This document shows, piece after piece, positions 24,300-31,282 of a stretch of DNA of 39,623 nt. The position numbers and the translations under genes were made by a program. A model generated the notes under the pieces. It searched no databases. It worked only from the letters and a program-made list of their open reading frames with translations, and was not told where the DNA came from. Numbering within the stretch: the stretch's first letter is position 1; the number at the start of each line of letters is the position of its first letter. The DNA comes from RXIX01 sp003989075 (GTDB lineage: Bacteria > Pseudomonadota > Gammaproteobacteria > Competibacterales > Competibacteraceae), in contig JAKOYN010000073.1 in NCBI GenBank assembly GCA_029780415.1, positions 1-39,623 on the forward strand, written 5' to 3'.

Positions 24300-26058
24300 A
24301 CCGTCGCCGCCACAGCAACAGCAGCGCCAGCCCGCCACCCAGCAGCCACAGGGTGGCGGCTTCCGCGAGCGGCGGTACCGGCACCGGCCCCGCGAAGGAC
24401 AGCAGCGCGCTGACCGGTGTCGAAACCGGCGTATCGATGGCCTCCAGCACCCCAGTGTCAAAACCCAGGAACAGTTCCGGCAGGTAGAACGAATCCATGC
24501 TGATGCGGCTGAGAAATGCCGCCAGCCAGCGGGAATCGCTCTGCGCGCCCGGTTCCGTCATCAGAATTGGCGCGAAGCCATTGAAACCCTGCACCGGATG
24601 CAAGCTGCCGTCCAGGACCACGGTCGGCGTGCGTGCAGTCAGCACCACATGATGGTTTCCATCGAACAGGCGCAGATCGCTACCGGAAAAATACCGCCGG
24701 CCCTCCAGAGTGCCCAACTGCGCCAGCGGATCAATCTCCAGAAATCCACCCAGCAGGGAATCCGCCAGTTCATCGGCATCGAATGTCCAGTCGCGCCCAC
24801 CCCGAAGCATATCGAGCGGAATCGGATCAAAAGCCAGCAGGCCGCTGGAGGGATCCCAGTGCACCTGCGGATCGCCAGGCGCACCGGACGCCCGGTAGCC
24901 GGCGGATTCTTCGACCTGTATCACCGCGCGGGGCGGTGCCTCGTAGGACTGCTCGGTGTGACGGCTGAACAGGATCAGCCCAAGCGGAGCAAATTCCCGA
25001 TCAAAGGCATCCAGCAGCGGCACCGCTACGCGCAACGGCTCCGCGTCCGGCTGCAGCAGCAGGCGACCCGCAGCAGCGTTGAACTGCGTGGCGAACCAGT
25101 CACGGATCGCGTCACTCCCTGGCACATCAAACACCCGGACCGTGGGCAAGCCATTTTCCAGGTAGCCCAGAAAACCGACCTCATCGTAGCGCACCGCGCC
25201 CGTCGCGCTGATCTGCACAGTCGTCAGCGTATCGCGCATGTAGGCCAGACTGCTCGCCGGCGTGCCCTGCCAGCGCAGCGTATCGAAATCCCAATCCAGA
25301 TGCAGGAACAGATCATCGCTCCCCCGGTCGGGATCGGCGCGGAGCTGAATACCCAGGGCCATACCCTCGGTCATGGCGGTGGCGCGGCCAAAGAGCGGCT
25401 CGGTAGCCCACGCAGCAGCATAGGTCGCCTGGCTTATCGCGAACTGGGCCAGCATGCCGCTCTCATCGAGAGCGCCACCAAGCCATGCCCCGGGGGCCAT
25501 CCCAACCGCGATGCCCGCCCCGGCAGTCGCTGCATGCGCACTGACCCCAGGCACTGCAATTGACGTAAATCCCAAGCCGTCCTGCACTGAACGCACCGTA
25601 GTCGCAAATGTCACCGTACTCGTCGTCGATCCCGCTTGGGCAAGCGCATAGGGATTGCCAATAAACTCAATACCCGCCGTTTCCGACAGCCCGATCGTCA
25701 TAGTCAAAATGCTTGCCGTTTCTGCAGCAGGCACAAAAGATGTTTGCGCAACAGCTGAATTCATAGCGATGCCAAGCCAGCCGATGCCCACTATTGAAAG
25801 CCATCCTTTGTCCCGAAAATACTGCTTTCCGTATTCAGCAAGCGCTCCCTTTAATCTCTGCATGAATCGCAAAGGTTTGCAATCATCTTGAGCCTGGAAC
25901 CGAATACGGCCATGGATATGCAAACTGCCACAGGTCAAATCCAGAAACGCTCCAGAATCCAGCAGCCGCAAACAGTCAGGCATCCATGAAGTCCAAGGCC
26001 AAACTGCCTGTAAAACCGCTGCATCATATAATCCCGCTCGCCCTATCCTGAATTGCAT
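24271..26058 (-). CDS. Large secreted protein with PEP-CTERM-like C-terminal anchor
   Basis: From the ATG at 26058 the product is 595 residues. A hydrophobic segment ending AMNSAVAQ (about residue 105) looks like a signal peptide, and an alternative ATG at 25863 would place it at a normal N-terminal distance (530 residues). However, GAGGTG lies 6 bases before 26058, and nothing similar precedes 25863, so the longer form is listed. The mature part starts Ala/Thr-rich (SAHAATAGAGIAVG), resembling the small exported proteins, and continues as a Trp/Asp-containing globular region. The last 35 residues are VPPLAEAATLWLLGG, a hydrophobic helix and RRRSR, the form of PEP-CTERM sorting tails cut by exosortase. 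No exosortase is in the window. The family is otherwise unrecognised. It lies downstream of the activator gene on the same strand. Confidence 0.72.
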   Translation of the reverse strand: MQFRIGRAGLYDAAVLQAVWPWTSWMPDCLRLLDSGAFLDLTCGSLHIHGRIRFQAQDDCKPLRFMQRLKGALAEYGKQYFRDKGWLSIVGIGWLGIAMNSAVAQTSFVPAAETASILTMTIGLSETAGIEFIGNPYALAQAGSTTSTVTFATTVRSVQDGLGFTSIAVPGVSAHAATAGAGIAVGMAPGAWLGGALDESGMLAQFAISQATYAAAWATEPLFGRATAMTEGMALGIQLRADPDRGSDDLFLHLDWDFDTLRWQGTPASSLAYMRDTLTTVQISATGAVRYDEVGFLGYLENGLPTVRVFDVPGSDAIRDWFATQFNAAAGRLLLQPDAEPLRVAVPLLDAFDREFAPLGLILFSRHTEQSYEAPPRAVIQVEESAGYRASGAPGDPQVHWDPSSGLLAFDPIPLDMLRGGRDWTFDADELADSLLGGFLEIDPLAQLGTLEGRRYFSGSDLRLFDGNHHVVLTARTPTVVLDGSLHPVQGFNGFAPILMTEPGAQSDSRWLAAFLSRISMDSFYLPELFLGFDTGVLEAIDTPVSTPVSALLSFAGPVPVPPLAEAATLWLLGGGLALLLLWRRRSRNGSVAIC

Positions 26059-26113
26059 GGCGACCACCTCACAAGCGACATAAATCCTGAAATTCCATGT
26101 CAGAAAATCCCGT

Positions 26114-26133
26114 ATCCATTTCCATAAATGGAT
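26114..26133. repeat. Perfect inverted repeat between activator and PEP-CTERM-like genes
   Basis: ATCCATTT (26114-26121), four bases, then AAATGGAT (26126-26133). It lies 25 bases after the activator stop and about 56 bases before the start at 26058. It could be a weak terminator for the activator transcript (only a short T-run follows on the minus strand) or an operator for the next gene. Confidence 0.45.
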
Positions 26134-26158
26134 TCCTGAACCCGGACACTAACAGAAC

Positions 26159-27544
26159 TTATTTCCTGAGTTTTCTATGCGCCTGATTATTTTCGTTCAT
26201 CTCTACATTGAACTTGCAAAGCCGGTACAGCGAGGCGCGGGAAATACCCAGAACCTTGGCCGCGCGGGTCAGGTTTCCATTAGCATGCTGAATCGCGATG
26301 TGGATTGCATCATGCTCGGCTCTCTTGCGCGCCTCTTCAATAGTGACGATTTGTCTGGAATTATTGCGCCGATCCAGATCCAGATGTTTCGGAGCAATCA
26401 GCCGGTCATCGCAAAACAGCACCGCTCGCTCGACCCGGTTGATCAACTCGCGCACATTGCCAGGCCAGTTGTGCACACGCATGACCCGCAAGGCTTCAAT
26501 GCTGAAGTCTCTGGGTTTCGACTTGTTTTGCTCCCTGAGAAATTTCTCTAGAAAACAATAAGCTAGATCTATAATATCGTCTTCTCTTTCCCGCAGTGGC
26601 GGCATTTGCAGATGCAGTGTATTCAAGCGATAGTACAGATCCTCACGAAAAGTACCCTCGACCACCGCGCGCTTCAAATCGCGATGGGTAGCGGCAATGA
26701 CACGCACATTCAGACCAATACTTTCAGTACCGCCCAAGCGCTCGATGGTTTTCTCCTGCAGAAAGCGCAGCAGGGCTATTTGTACATCCGGAGCGATATC
26801 GCCTATCTCATCAAGCAGAATTGTACCTTCGTTTGCAGCTTCAATCTTGCCCATCTTGAAGCGGTTTGCGCCGGTAAAGGCACCTCTTTCATATCCAAAA
26901 AGTTCGGATTGAATCAGATTGGCCGGCAATGCAGCACTGTTGACCGTAATCCATGGACCTTTCGCGCGCTGGGAAAATTGATGCAGGGCGCGCGCTGCCA
27001 GTTCCTTGCCTGTTCCGCTTTCGCCGGTAATCAACACGGTTTTTTCAACCGGCGCCATTTTAATGATCTGCTGCCGGACATTCTTCATGGCAGTGGACTT
27101 GCCAATTAGAATGTAATTTTTTTCAATCGACGTGTCGTAATTCCTGGCGATAGATCGTGCCAACTCACTCATGCCATAGGCGCGACAGAGAGCCGGCAAC
27201 AATCGCGACATGTCGATGGGTAATCGCTGGTAATCGTAGAAATGGTTCACAATCGTCTCGCGAACCGCAGGATTGGAGATGGCCGCATCATCGGTCATGG
27301 CAATCCATTGCACATGTTTTCCCAAACTAACCAGTTCCTGGATACAGCGCAAAAAATCCGGTTGATAGCGGGTCATAAACACGATACCCACCCGGTGATT
27401 ATCGGTAAAAATAGCTTTCTTGGCGCTGTTGATGTCATTAATCTTGGTCACATTCCAGTGATCAAGACCAATATTATCAACCAAACTCATACCGTCATGA
27501 TCAGAAAAAAAAAGCAAAACATCTCTACGGTTCAATGTGGACAT
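26159..27544 (-). CDS. Sigma-54-dependent activator with VpsR-like N-terminal domain
   Basis: The 461-residue enhancer-binding protein has three parts. Residues 1 to about 135 form a receiver-like domain resembling VpsR (FFSDHDGMSLVDNIGLDHW), which differs from ordinary two-component receivers. The AAA+ domain has Walker A GESGTGKE (174-181), GAFTGA (221-226) for sigma-54 contact, Walker B TILLDE (241-246) and Arg fingers in FREDLYYRL. The Fis-type helix-turn-helix is at about 424-445 (RAAKVLGISRASLYRL). All parts for promoter opening are intact. A GGGG site precedes the ATG at 27544. No histidine kinase is near; VpsR itself binds cyclic-di-GMP, so c-di-GMP control is possible. It is the natural activator for the sigma-54 promoter at 20203. 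The gene is more AT-rich than the housekeeping genes. Confidence 0.93.
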   Translation of the reverse strand: MSTLNRRDVLLFFSDHDGMSLVDNIGLDHWNVTKINDINSAKKAIFTDNHRVGIVFMTRYQPDFLRCIQELVSLGKHVQWIAMTDDAAISNPAVRETIVNHFYDYQRLPIDMSRLLPALCRAYGMSELARSIARNYDTSIEKNYILIGKSTAMKNVRQQIIKMAPVEKTVLITGESGTGKELAARALHQFSQRAKGPWITVNSAALPANLIQSELFGYERGAFTGANRFKMGKIEAANEGTILLDEIGDIAPDVQIALLRFLQEKTIERLGGTESIGLNVRVIAATHRDLKRAVVEGTFREDLYYRLNTLHLQMPPLREREDDIIDLAYCFLEKFLREQNKSKPRDFSIEALRVMRVHNWPGNVRELINRVERAVLFCDDRLIAPKHLDLDRRNNSRQIVTIEEARKRAEHDAIHIAIQHANGNLTRAAKVLGISRASLYRLCKFNVEMNENNQAHRKLRK

Positions 27545-28642
27545 TGCAACCCCCTAATGACCGCCATTATCCGAAAACCACAATACATCACATGGTTTTT
27601 ATCCAGCCAAGCCAAGTAAAAATCTTAGCAACTCCGAACCTTCGCCATGTGTTGATCGTCCACACTGATCCTAGTATGTATTTTCTTGATTGTGCAATTT
27701 GTCGATCATTTTTATGTCTTGTTTTTAAGATTTTTTATGTCAAAATTTTATGACGTTATACAAATATGGCACTTTTTATATTATTAATCAGCTCATTGAT
27801 GGCATCTTGGCATACGTATTCATGCATCGATACCCCATCATGCATCAACATAAGCATCCATGACTGGAATATTGACACATAAAACCGCCCGATCAAAACG
27901 GCATGATCTGGATTACTTATTCCATTATCAGGGATAACCATGATTTCCATGCACAATAATCCTATCGCATAAAAAGGCGACACAACCAAGCTCCAACAGT
28001 TTTTCCTTAATCAACTATTTTTATTAACTAAATGATTTTAAATAAAATTTATAATCGCATTCATGAAAATATACGCAATAAAGCATTTGCTTTTACAGAA
28101 CAGCATCCGTTGCCTTGCGAAAATCGATCAGAGCATTTCACCAAATAAATCAGGAGACGCACTATCAGGAAAGCCGAAAAGGAGAGACGTGGAGGAAAGC
28201 TAAACTGGCTGCTGCGTGTCTCACGCTGACACATTTGCCTAGCGCATGCCCGGCAAATCCTTCACCCTACAGAACAGGCGCATGTCATGGCATTCACATC
28301 CGCCGCGTGGACGCTGCGCAATGCGTCCCGGGCGACAGGCGCCATCAGGGGATTGATCGAGGAACAGCAAGCCGCTCGATTCGACCAGCGCCGCTCAATT
28401 GCGTGACTGCAGGGCATGCAGTCGCCCGCAGGAACCTTTCATGCGAGAGGTCCGTTGTGCAATCTGTTCCAACACACGGTCGAGCAGCAACCAAGAACGA
28501 TCCTCGAAATTGCACGCCAGCGCCACCCAGCCAATCACCGGCATGCTTCAACCATTGCCAACAGCCACAGGTTCGGAATGCAGGATCATGGCAAGCGCTA
28601 CGCACAGCCAACAGCCGCGCCCCTTGGCCTTGATCAAACCCA
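27545..28642. other. Gene-poor, AT-rich region left of pgk
   Basis: From 27600 to about 28110 the base composition is markedly AT-rich against the GC-rich surroundings; after 28150 it returns to mixed composition. Only one small frame with a ribosome-binding site is worth listing (27756-27950). A plus-strand frame at 28115-28633 has no start site, no family signature and a shadow-like composition. Neither a tRNA nor an integrase was found. The activator promoter should lie at the left end. The whole stretch looks like acquired or decayed DNA. Confidence 0.5.
27756..27950 (-). CDS. Possible small protein, unrecognised
   Basis: A 64-residue frame starts at an ATG at 27950, with AGGA about 9 bases upstream on the minus strand; a TTG start 39 bases earlier would extend it to 77 residues. 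The chain (HAVLIGRFYVSIFQSWMLML, then DAINELINNIKSAIF) is helix-forming and could be the remnant of the C-terminal half of a helical regulator, but no family is recognised. An open frame of this size in AT-rich DNA with a fitting ribosome-binding site is mildly suggestive only. It is divergent from nothing obvious and could be spurious. Confidence 0.25.
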   Translation of the reverse strand: MEIMVIPDNGISNPDHAVLIGRFYVSIFQSWMLMLMHDGVSMHEYVCQDAINELINNIKSAIFV

Positions 28643-28715
28643 GGACTTTCGCTTACCTGACTTTTTCCGTCATACGCGGGAAAGCGGGTATCCATTCTTT
28701 TCAACAAGCTACTGG

Positions 28716-28735
28716 ATTCCCGCATACGCGGGAAT
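28716..28735. repeat. dRS3-like palindromic repeat, copy 1
   Basis: ATTCCC, eight bases (GCATACGC), GGGAAT, followed by GACG. This is the ATTCCC-N8-GGGAAT form of the repeat known in Neisseria as dRS3 and seen in many gammaproteobacteria as a REP-type element. Frames crossing it translate to the familiar spurious FPRMRE peptide. Confidence 0.75.
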
Positions 28736-28775
28736 GACGAACGACGCGATGTTGAGTCTGTATCTGACCTTCTGA

Positions 28776-28795
28776 ATTCCCGCATACGCGGGAAT
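28776..28795. repeat. dRS3-like palindromic repeat, copy 2
   Basis: Identical to copy 1 over all 20 bases and over the next six bases (GACGAA), exactly 60 bases further on. The intervening 40 bases are not repeated elsewhere, and there are only two full units, so it is not a CRISPR array. Confidence 0.75.
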
Positions 28796-28822
28796 GACGA
28801 AAAGCGAAAGTCCCGAAACCAA

Positions 28823-28852
28823 CAAAAAAGCGGCCTTACGGCCGCTTTTTTC
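28823..28852. terminator. Intrinsic terminator downstream of pgk
   Basis: AAAAAAGCGGCC, TTAC, GGCCGCTTTTTT: an AGCGGCC/GGCCGCT stem flanked by A and T runs, so it works in both directions. On the minus strand it lies 24 bases after the pgk stop and ends the glycolytic gene cluster. Confidence 0.9.
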
Positions 28853-28875
28853 CTCAGCAAAAACGACTTGTTACG

Positions 28876-30057
28876 TCAGTCGTTAGCGCGCTGTTCCAGC
28901 ATCGCCACCGCGGGCAGCACCTTGCCTTCCAGGAATTCCAGAAATGCGCCGCCCGCCGTAGAGATGTAGGACACCTTGTCATAAATGTCGTACTTCTGAA
29001 TCGCGGCGATGGTGTCGCCGCCGCCGGCCAGCGTGAAGGCCTGAGTGTTGGCAATCGCCATGGCGATGGTCTTGGTACCCTCGCCGAACTGGTCGAACTC
29101 GAACACACCAACCGGACCGTTCCAGACCACGGTGCCGGCCTTCATGATGATGTCGGCCAGTTCCTGGGCGCTCTGCGGGCCAATATCGAAGATCATGTCG
29201 TCATCAGCAACCGCACCGGCATCCTTCAGCACCGCCGGTTCCGCCGCATCGAACTGCTTGCCGCAGACCACATCAACCGCGATCGGAATGGTCGCGCCGC
29301 GCGCGGTCATCTTCTCGATCAACATCTGGGCGGTCGGCACCAGATCATCCTCGCACAGCGACTTGCCGACGTTCTTGCCGGTGGCCTTCAGGAAGGTATT
29401 GGCGATACCACCGCCCACCACAAGCTGGTCAACCTTCTCCGACAGGCTTTCCAGCACGGTCAGCTTGGTCGACACCTTGGAGCCGCCGACGATCGCGACC
29501 AGCGGTCGGGCCGGCTTGGCCAGCGCCTTGGTCAACGCATCCAGTTCCTCAGTCAGCAGGATGCCGGCGCAGGCCACCGGTGCGAACTTGGCGACGCCAT
29601 GGGTGGAAGCCTCGGCACGATGCGCGGTACCAAAAGCGTCCATAACGAAGATATCGCACAGGGCAGCATACTTCCTGGCCGTGTCCTCGACGTTCTTCTT
29701 TTCGCCCTTGTTGATGCGGCAGTTTTCCAGCAGCACCACTTCACCGGCGGCAACGTCAAAGCCACCATTGACCCAGTCACGGATTACCCGCACCGGCTTG
29801 CCCAGCTTGGCGGCCATCACATCGGCAACCGGCTGCAGCGAGTTTTCCTCGGAGAACTCGCCCTCAGTAGGCCGGCCCAGATGCGAGGTGACCATCACTT
29901 TGGCGCCAGCCTTCAGCGCGAACTCGATGGTCGGCATCGACGCGGTGATGCGCGCGTCGGAGGTGACCTTGCCGTTCTTGACCGGCACATTCAGGTCGGC
30001 GCGGATAAACACTCGCTTGCCGGCCAGGTCGAGATCGGTCATACGCTTGAAATTCAT
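28876..30057 (-). CDS. pgk: Phosphoglycerate kinase
   Basis: The 393-residue cytosolic enzyme transfers phosphate between 1,3-bisphosphoglycerate and ADP in glycolysis, or the reverse in gluconeogenesis and carbon fixation. It begins MTDLDLAGKRVFIRADLNVP as E. coli Pgk does and carries the MVTSHLGRPTEG substrate site, the VAIVGGSKVSTKLTVLESL hinge region and the C-terminal GGGDTIAAIQKY nucleotide site. The ATG at 30057 is chosen because AGAGG stands 9 bases upstream; the ATG at 30066 abuts that site. It follows gap by about 100 bases, with a strong terminator-like hairpin between them, so its level is probably set separately from gap. Confidence 0.97.
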   Translation of the reverse strand: MNFKRMTDLDLAGKRVFIRADLNVPVKNGKVTSDARITASMPTIEFALKAGAKVMVTSHLGRPTEGEFSEENSLQPVADVMAAKLGKPVRVIRDWVNGGFDVAAGEVVLLENCRINKGEKKNVEDTARKYAALCDIFVMDAFGTAHRAEASTHGVAKFAPVACAGILLTEELDALTKALAKPARPLVAIVGGSKVSTKLTVLESLSEKVDQLVVGGGIANTFLKATGKNVGKSLCEDDLVPTAQMLIEKMTARGATIPIAVDVVCGKQFDAAEPAVLKDAGAVADDDMIFDIGPQSAQELADIIMKAGTVVWNGPVGVFEFDQFGEGTKTIAMAIANTQAFTLAGGGDTIAAIQKYDIYDKVSYISTAGGAFLEFLEGKVLPAVAMLEQRAND

Positions 30058-30075
30058 CTGGATCATCCTCTTTGC

Positions 30076-30113
30076 AAATAAAACCCCCGTCTACCTGCGA
30101 CAGGCAACGGGGG
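30076..30113 (-). terminator. Intrinsic terminator/attenuator between gap and pgk
   Basis: On the minus strand CCCCCGT (30113-30107) pairs with ACGGGGG (30090-30084), extended inward by a GCCTG/CAGGT-type stem with a TCG loop, and is followed by TTTTATTT. This is a strong intrinsic terminator shape only about 20 bases before the pgk start. Either pgk has its own start in this gap or only part of gap transcription continues. Confidence 0.8.
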
Positions 30114-30159
30114 CACGGGACCTCAGTTCAACACGGGACCGCCACGGCGTGGCGCGTGC

Positions 30160-31158
30160 TTATTTGGCGATGACGCGGACCATCTCCAGAACCTTGCAGG
30201 AGTAGCCCCACTCGTTGTCATACCAGGCCACGACCTTGACGAAGGTGTCATCCAGCGCGATGCCGGCTTCGGCATCGAAGGTGGAGGTGCAGCTCTCGCC
30301 ACGGAAATCGGTGGCCACCACTTTTTCGTCGGTGTAGCCCAGAACGCCCTTCATGGCGCCCTCGGAGGCTGCCTTCATCGCCGCGCAGATTTCCTTGTAG
30401 GTCGCCGGCTTGTTCAGCTCGACGGTCAGATCGACCACTGACACATCCGAGGTCGGCACGCGGAAGGCCATGCCGGTCAGCTTCTTGTTCAGCTCGGGGA
30501 TGACCACGCCGACGGCCTTGGCGGCACCGGTGCTGGACGGGATGATGTTCTCCAGGATGCCGCGGCCGCCGCGCCAGTCCTTGTTGGACGGGCCGTCAAC
30601 GGTCTTCTGCGTCGCAGTAGCGGCATGCACGGTGGTCATCAGGCCGCGCTTGATGCCCCAGGTGTCATTCAGAACCTTGGCAACCGGCGCCAGGCAGTTG
30701 GTGGTGCAGCTGGCGTTGGAGATGATGGTCTGGCCGGCATAGGTCTGGTCATTGACGCCGAACACGAACATCGGGGTGTCATCCTTGCTCGGTGCGCTCT
30801 GGATGACCTTCTTGGCGCCGGCAGCGATGTGCTTCTGGCAGGTTTCCTTGGTCAGGAACAGGCCGGTGGACTCGACGACCACGTCGGCGCCGACTTCGTC
30901 CCACTTCAGCTCGGCAGGATCCTTGACCGCAGTCAGGCGGATCTTCTTGCCATTGACAATCAGGGTATTGCCATCAACCGCCACTTCACCCTGGAAACGG
31001 CCATGCACCGAGTCATACTTGAGCATGTAGGCCAGATAGTCAGGATCGAGCAGGTCGTTGATGCCGACGATCTCGATATCCGGGAAGTTCTTGACAGCAG
31101 CGCGAAACACCATCCGGCCAATGCGGCCAAAGCCATTGATACCCACTCGAATCGCCAT
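30160..31158 (-). CDS. gap: Glyceraldehyde-3-phosphate dehydrogenase, NAD type
   Basis: The 332-residue enzyme is collinear with E. coli GapA. It has the Rossmann GINGFGRIGRMVFRA, Asp35 in INDLLDPDYLAYMLKYDS (NAD preference), the active-site Cys151 in SNASCTTNCLAP, the phosphate-site SSTGAAKAVG and the closing WYDNEWGYSCKVLEM. It oxidises glyceraldehyde 3-phosphate to 1,3-bisphosphoglycerate, the substrate of the neighbouring pgk product. GGAGG lies about 6 bases before the ATG at 31158. It sits between tkt and pgk in the same direction, each pair divided by a terminator-like hairpin. Confidence 0.97.
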   Translation of the reverse strand: MAIRVGINGFGRIGRMVFRAAVKNFPDIEIVGINDLLDPDYLAYMLKYDSVHGRFQGEVAVDGNTLIVNGKKIRLTAVKDPAELKWDEVGADVVVESTGLFLTKETCQKHIAAGAKKVIQSAPSKDDTPMFVFGVNDQTYAGQTIISNASCTTNCLAPVAKVLNDTWGIKRGLMTTVHAATATQKTVDGPSNKDWRGGRGILENIIPSSTGAAKAVGVVIPELNKKLTGMAFRVPTSDVSVVDLTVELNKPATYKEICAAMKAASEGAMKGVLGYTDEKVVATDFRGESCTSTFDAEAGIALDDTFVKVVAWYDNEWGYSCKVLEMVRVIAK

Positions 31159-31190
31159 GTTTTCCTCCAGTTCAGTACGGTGTGAAGGGT

Positions 31191-31223
31191 CAAAAAGTGG
31201 GGTGGACCAGCACGGCCCACCCC
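31191..31223 (-). terminator. Intrinsic terminator between tkt and gap
   Basis: On the minus strand GGGGTGG (31223-31217) pairs with CCACCCC (31205-31199) across an 11-base loop, followed after two bases by TTTTT (31196-31192). It lies 60 bases past the tkt stop and 30 bases before the gap start, so gap probably has its own promoter overlapping this stretch or depends on read-through. Confidence 0.75.
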
Positions 31224-31282
31224 TGTGCTACAGGCATTCTAAACTGTAGCCGGTTCTGGCAAAAAATCTGGGGAACACGGGC

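Larger units (their letters stand above)
28643..28813. mobile_element. MITE-like element with 12-bp terminal inverted repeats
   Basis: GGACTTTCGCTT (28643-28654) and AAGCGAAAGTCC (28802-28813) are perfect terminal inverted repeats bounding 171 bases. Inside are two copies of a 20-base palindrome, 60 bases apart (listed separately), and a diverged half copy near 28668-28682. No coding capacity. The form is that of a miniature inverted-repeat element built from REP/dRS3-like units, located 3' of pgk. Confidence 0.7.

Noticed and set aside
24250..25563. Plus-strand frame (437 codons) opposite the PEP-CTERM-like gene
   Set aside because: Arg/Gln/Pro-rich shadow that begins inside the barrel gene; the minus strand has a signal segment and a sorting tail.
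27767..27772. TGGCAC as a second sigma-54 promoter
   Set aside because: No GC at the -12 position; the following bases are T/A only.
28716..28795. Two identical 20-base units 60 bases apart as a CRISPR remnant
   Set aside because: Units are palindromic dRS3-like repeats inside terminal inverted repeats; only two copies and no cas genes.
28115..28860. Frames on both strands across the repeat element
   Set aside because: No ribosome-binding site; the minus-strand frame contains the FPRMRE peptide typical of translated REP/dRS3 repeats.
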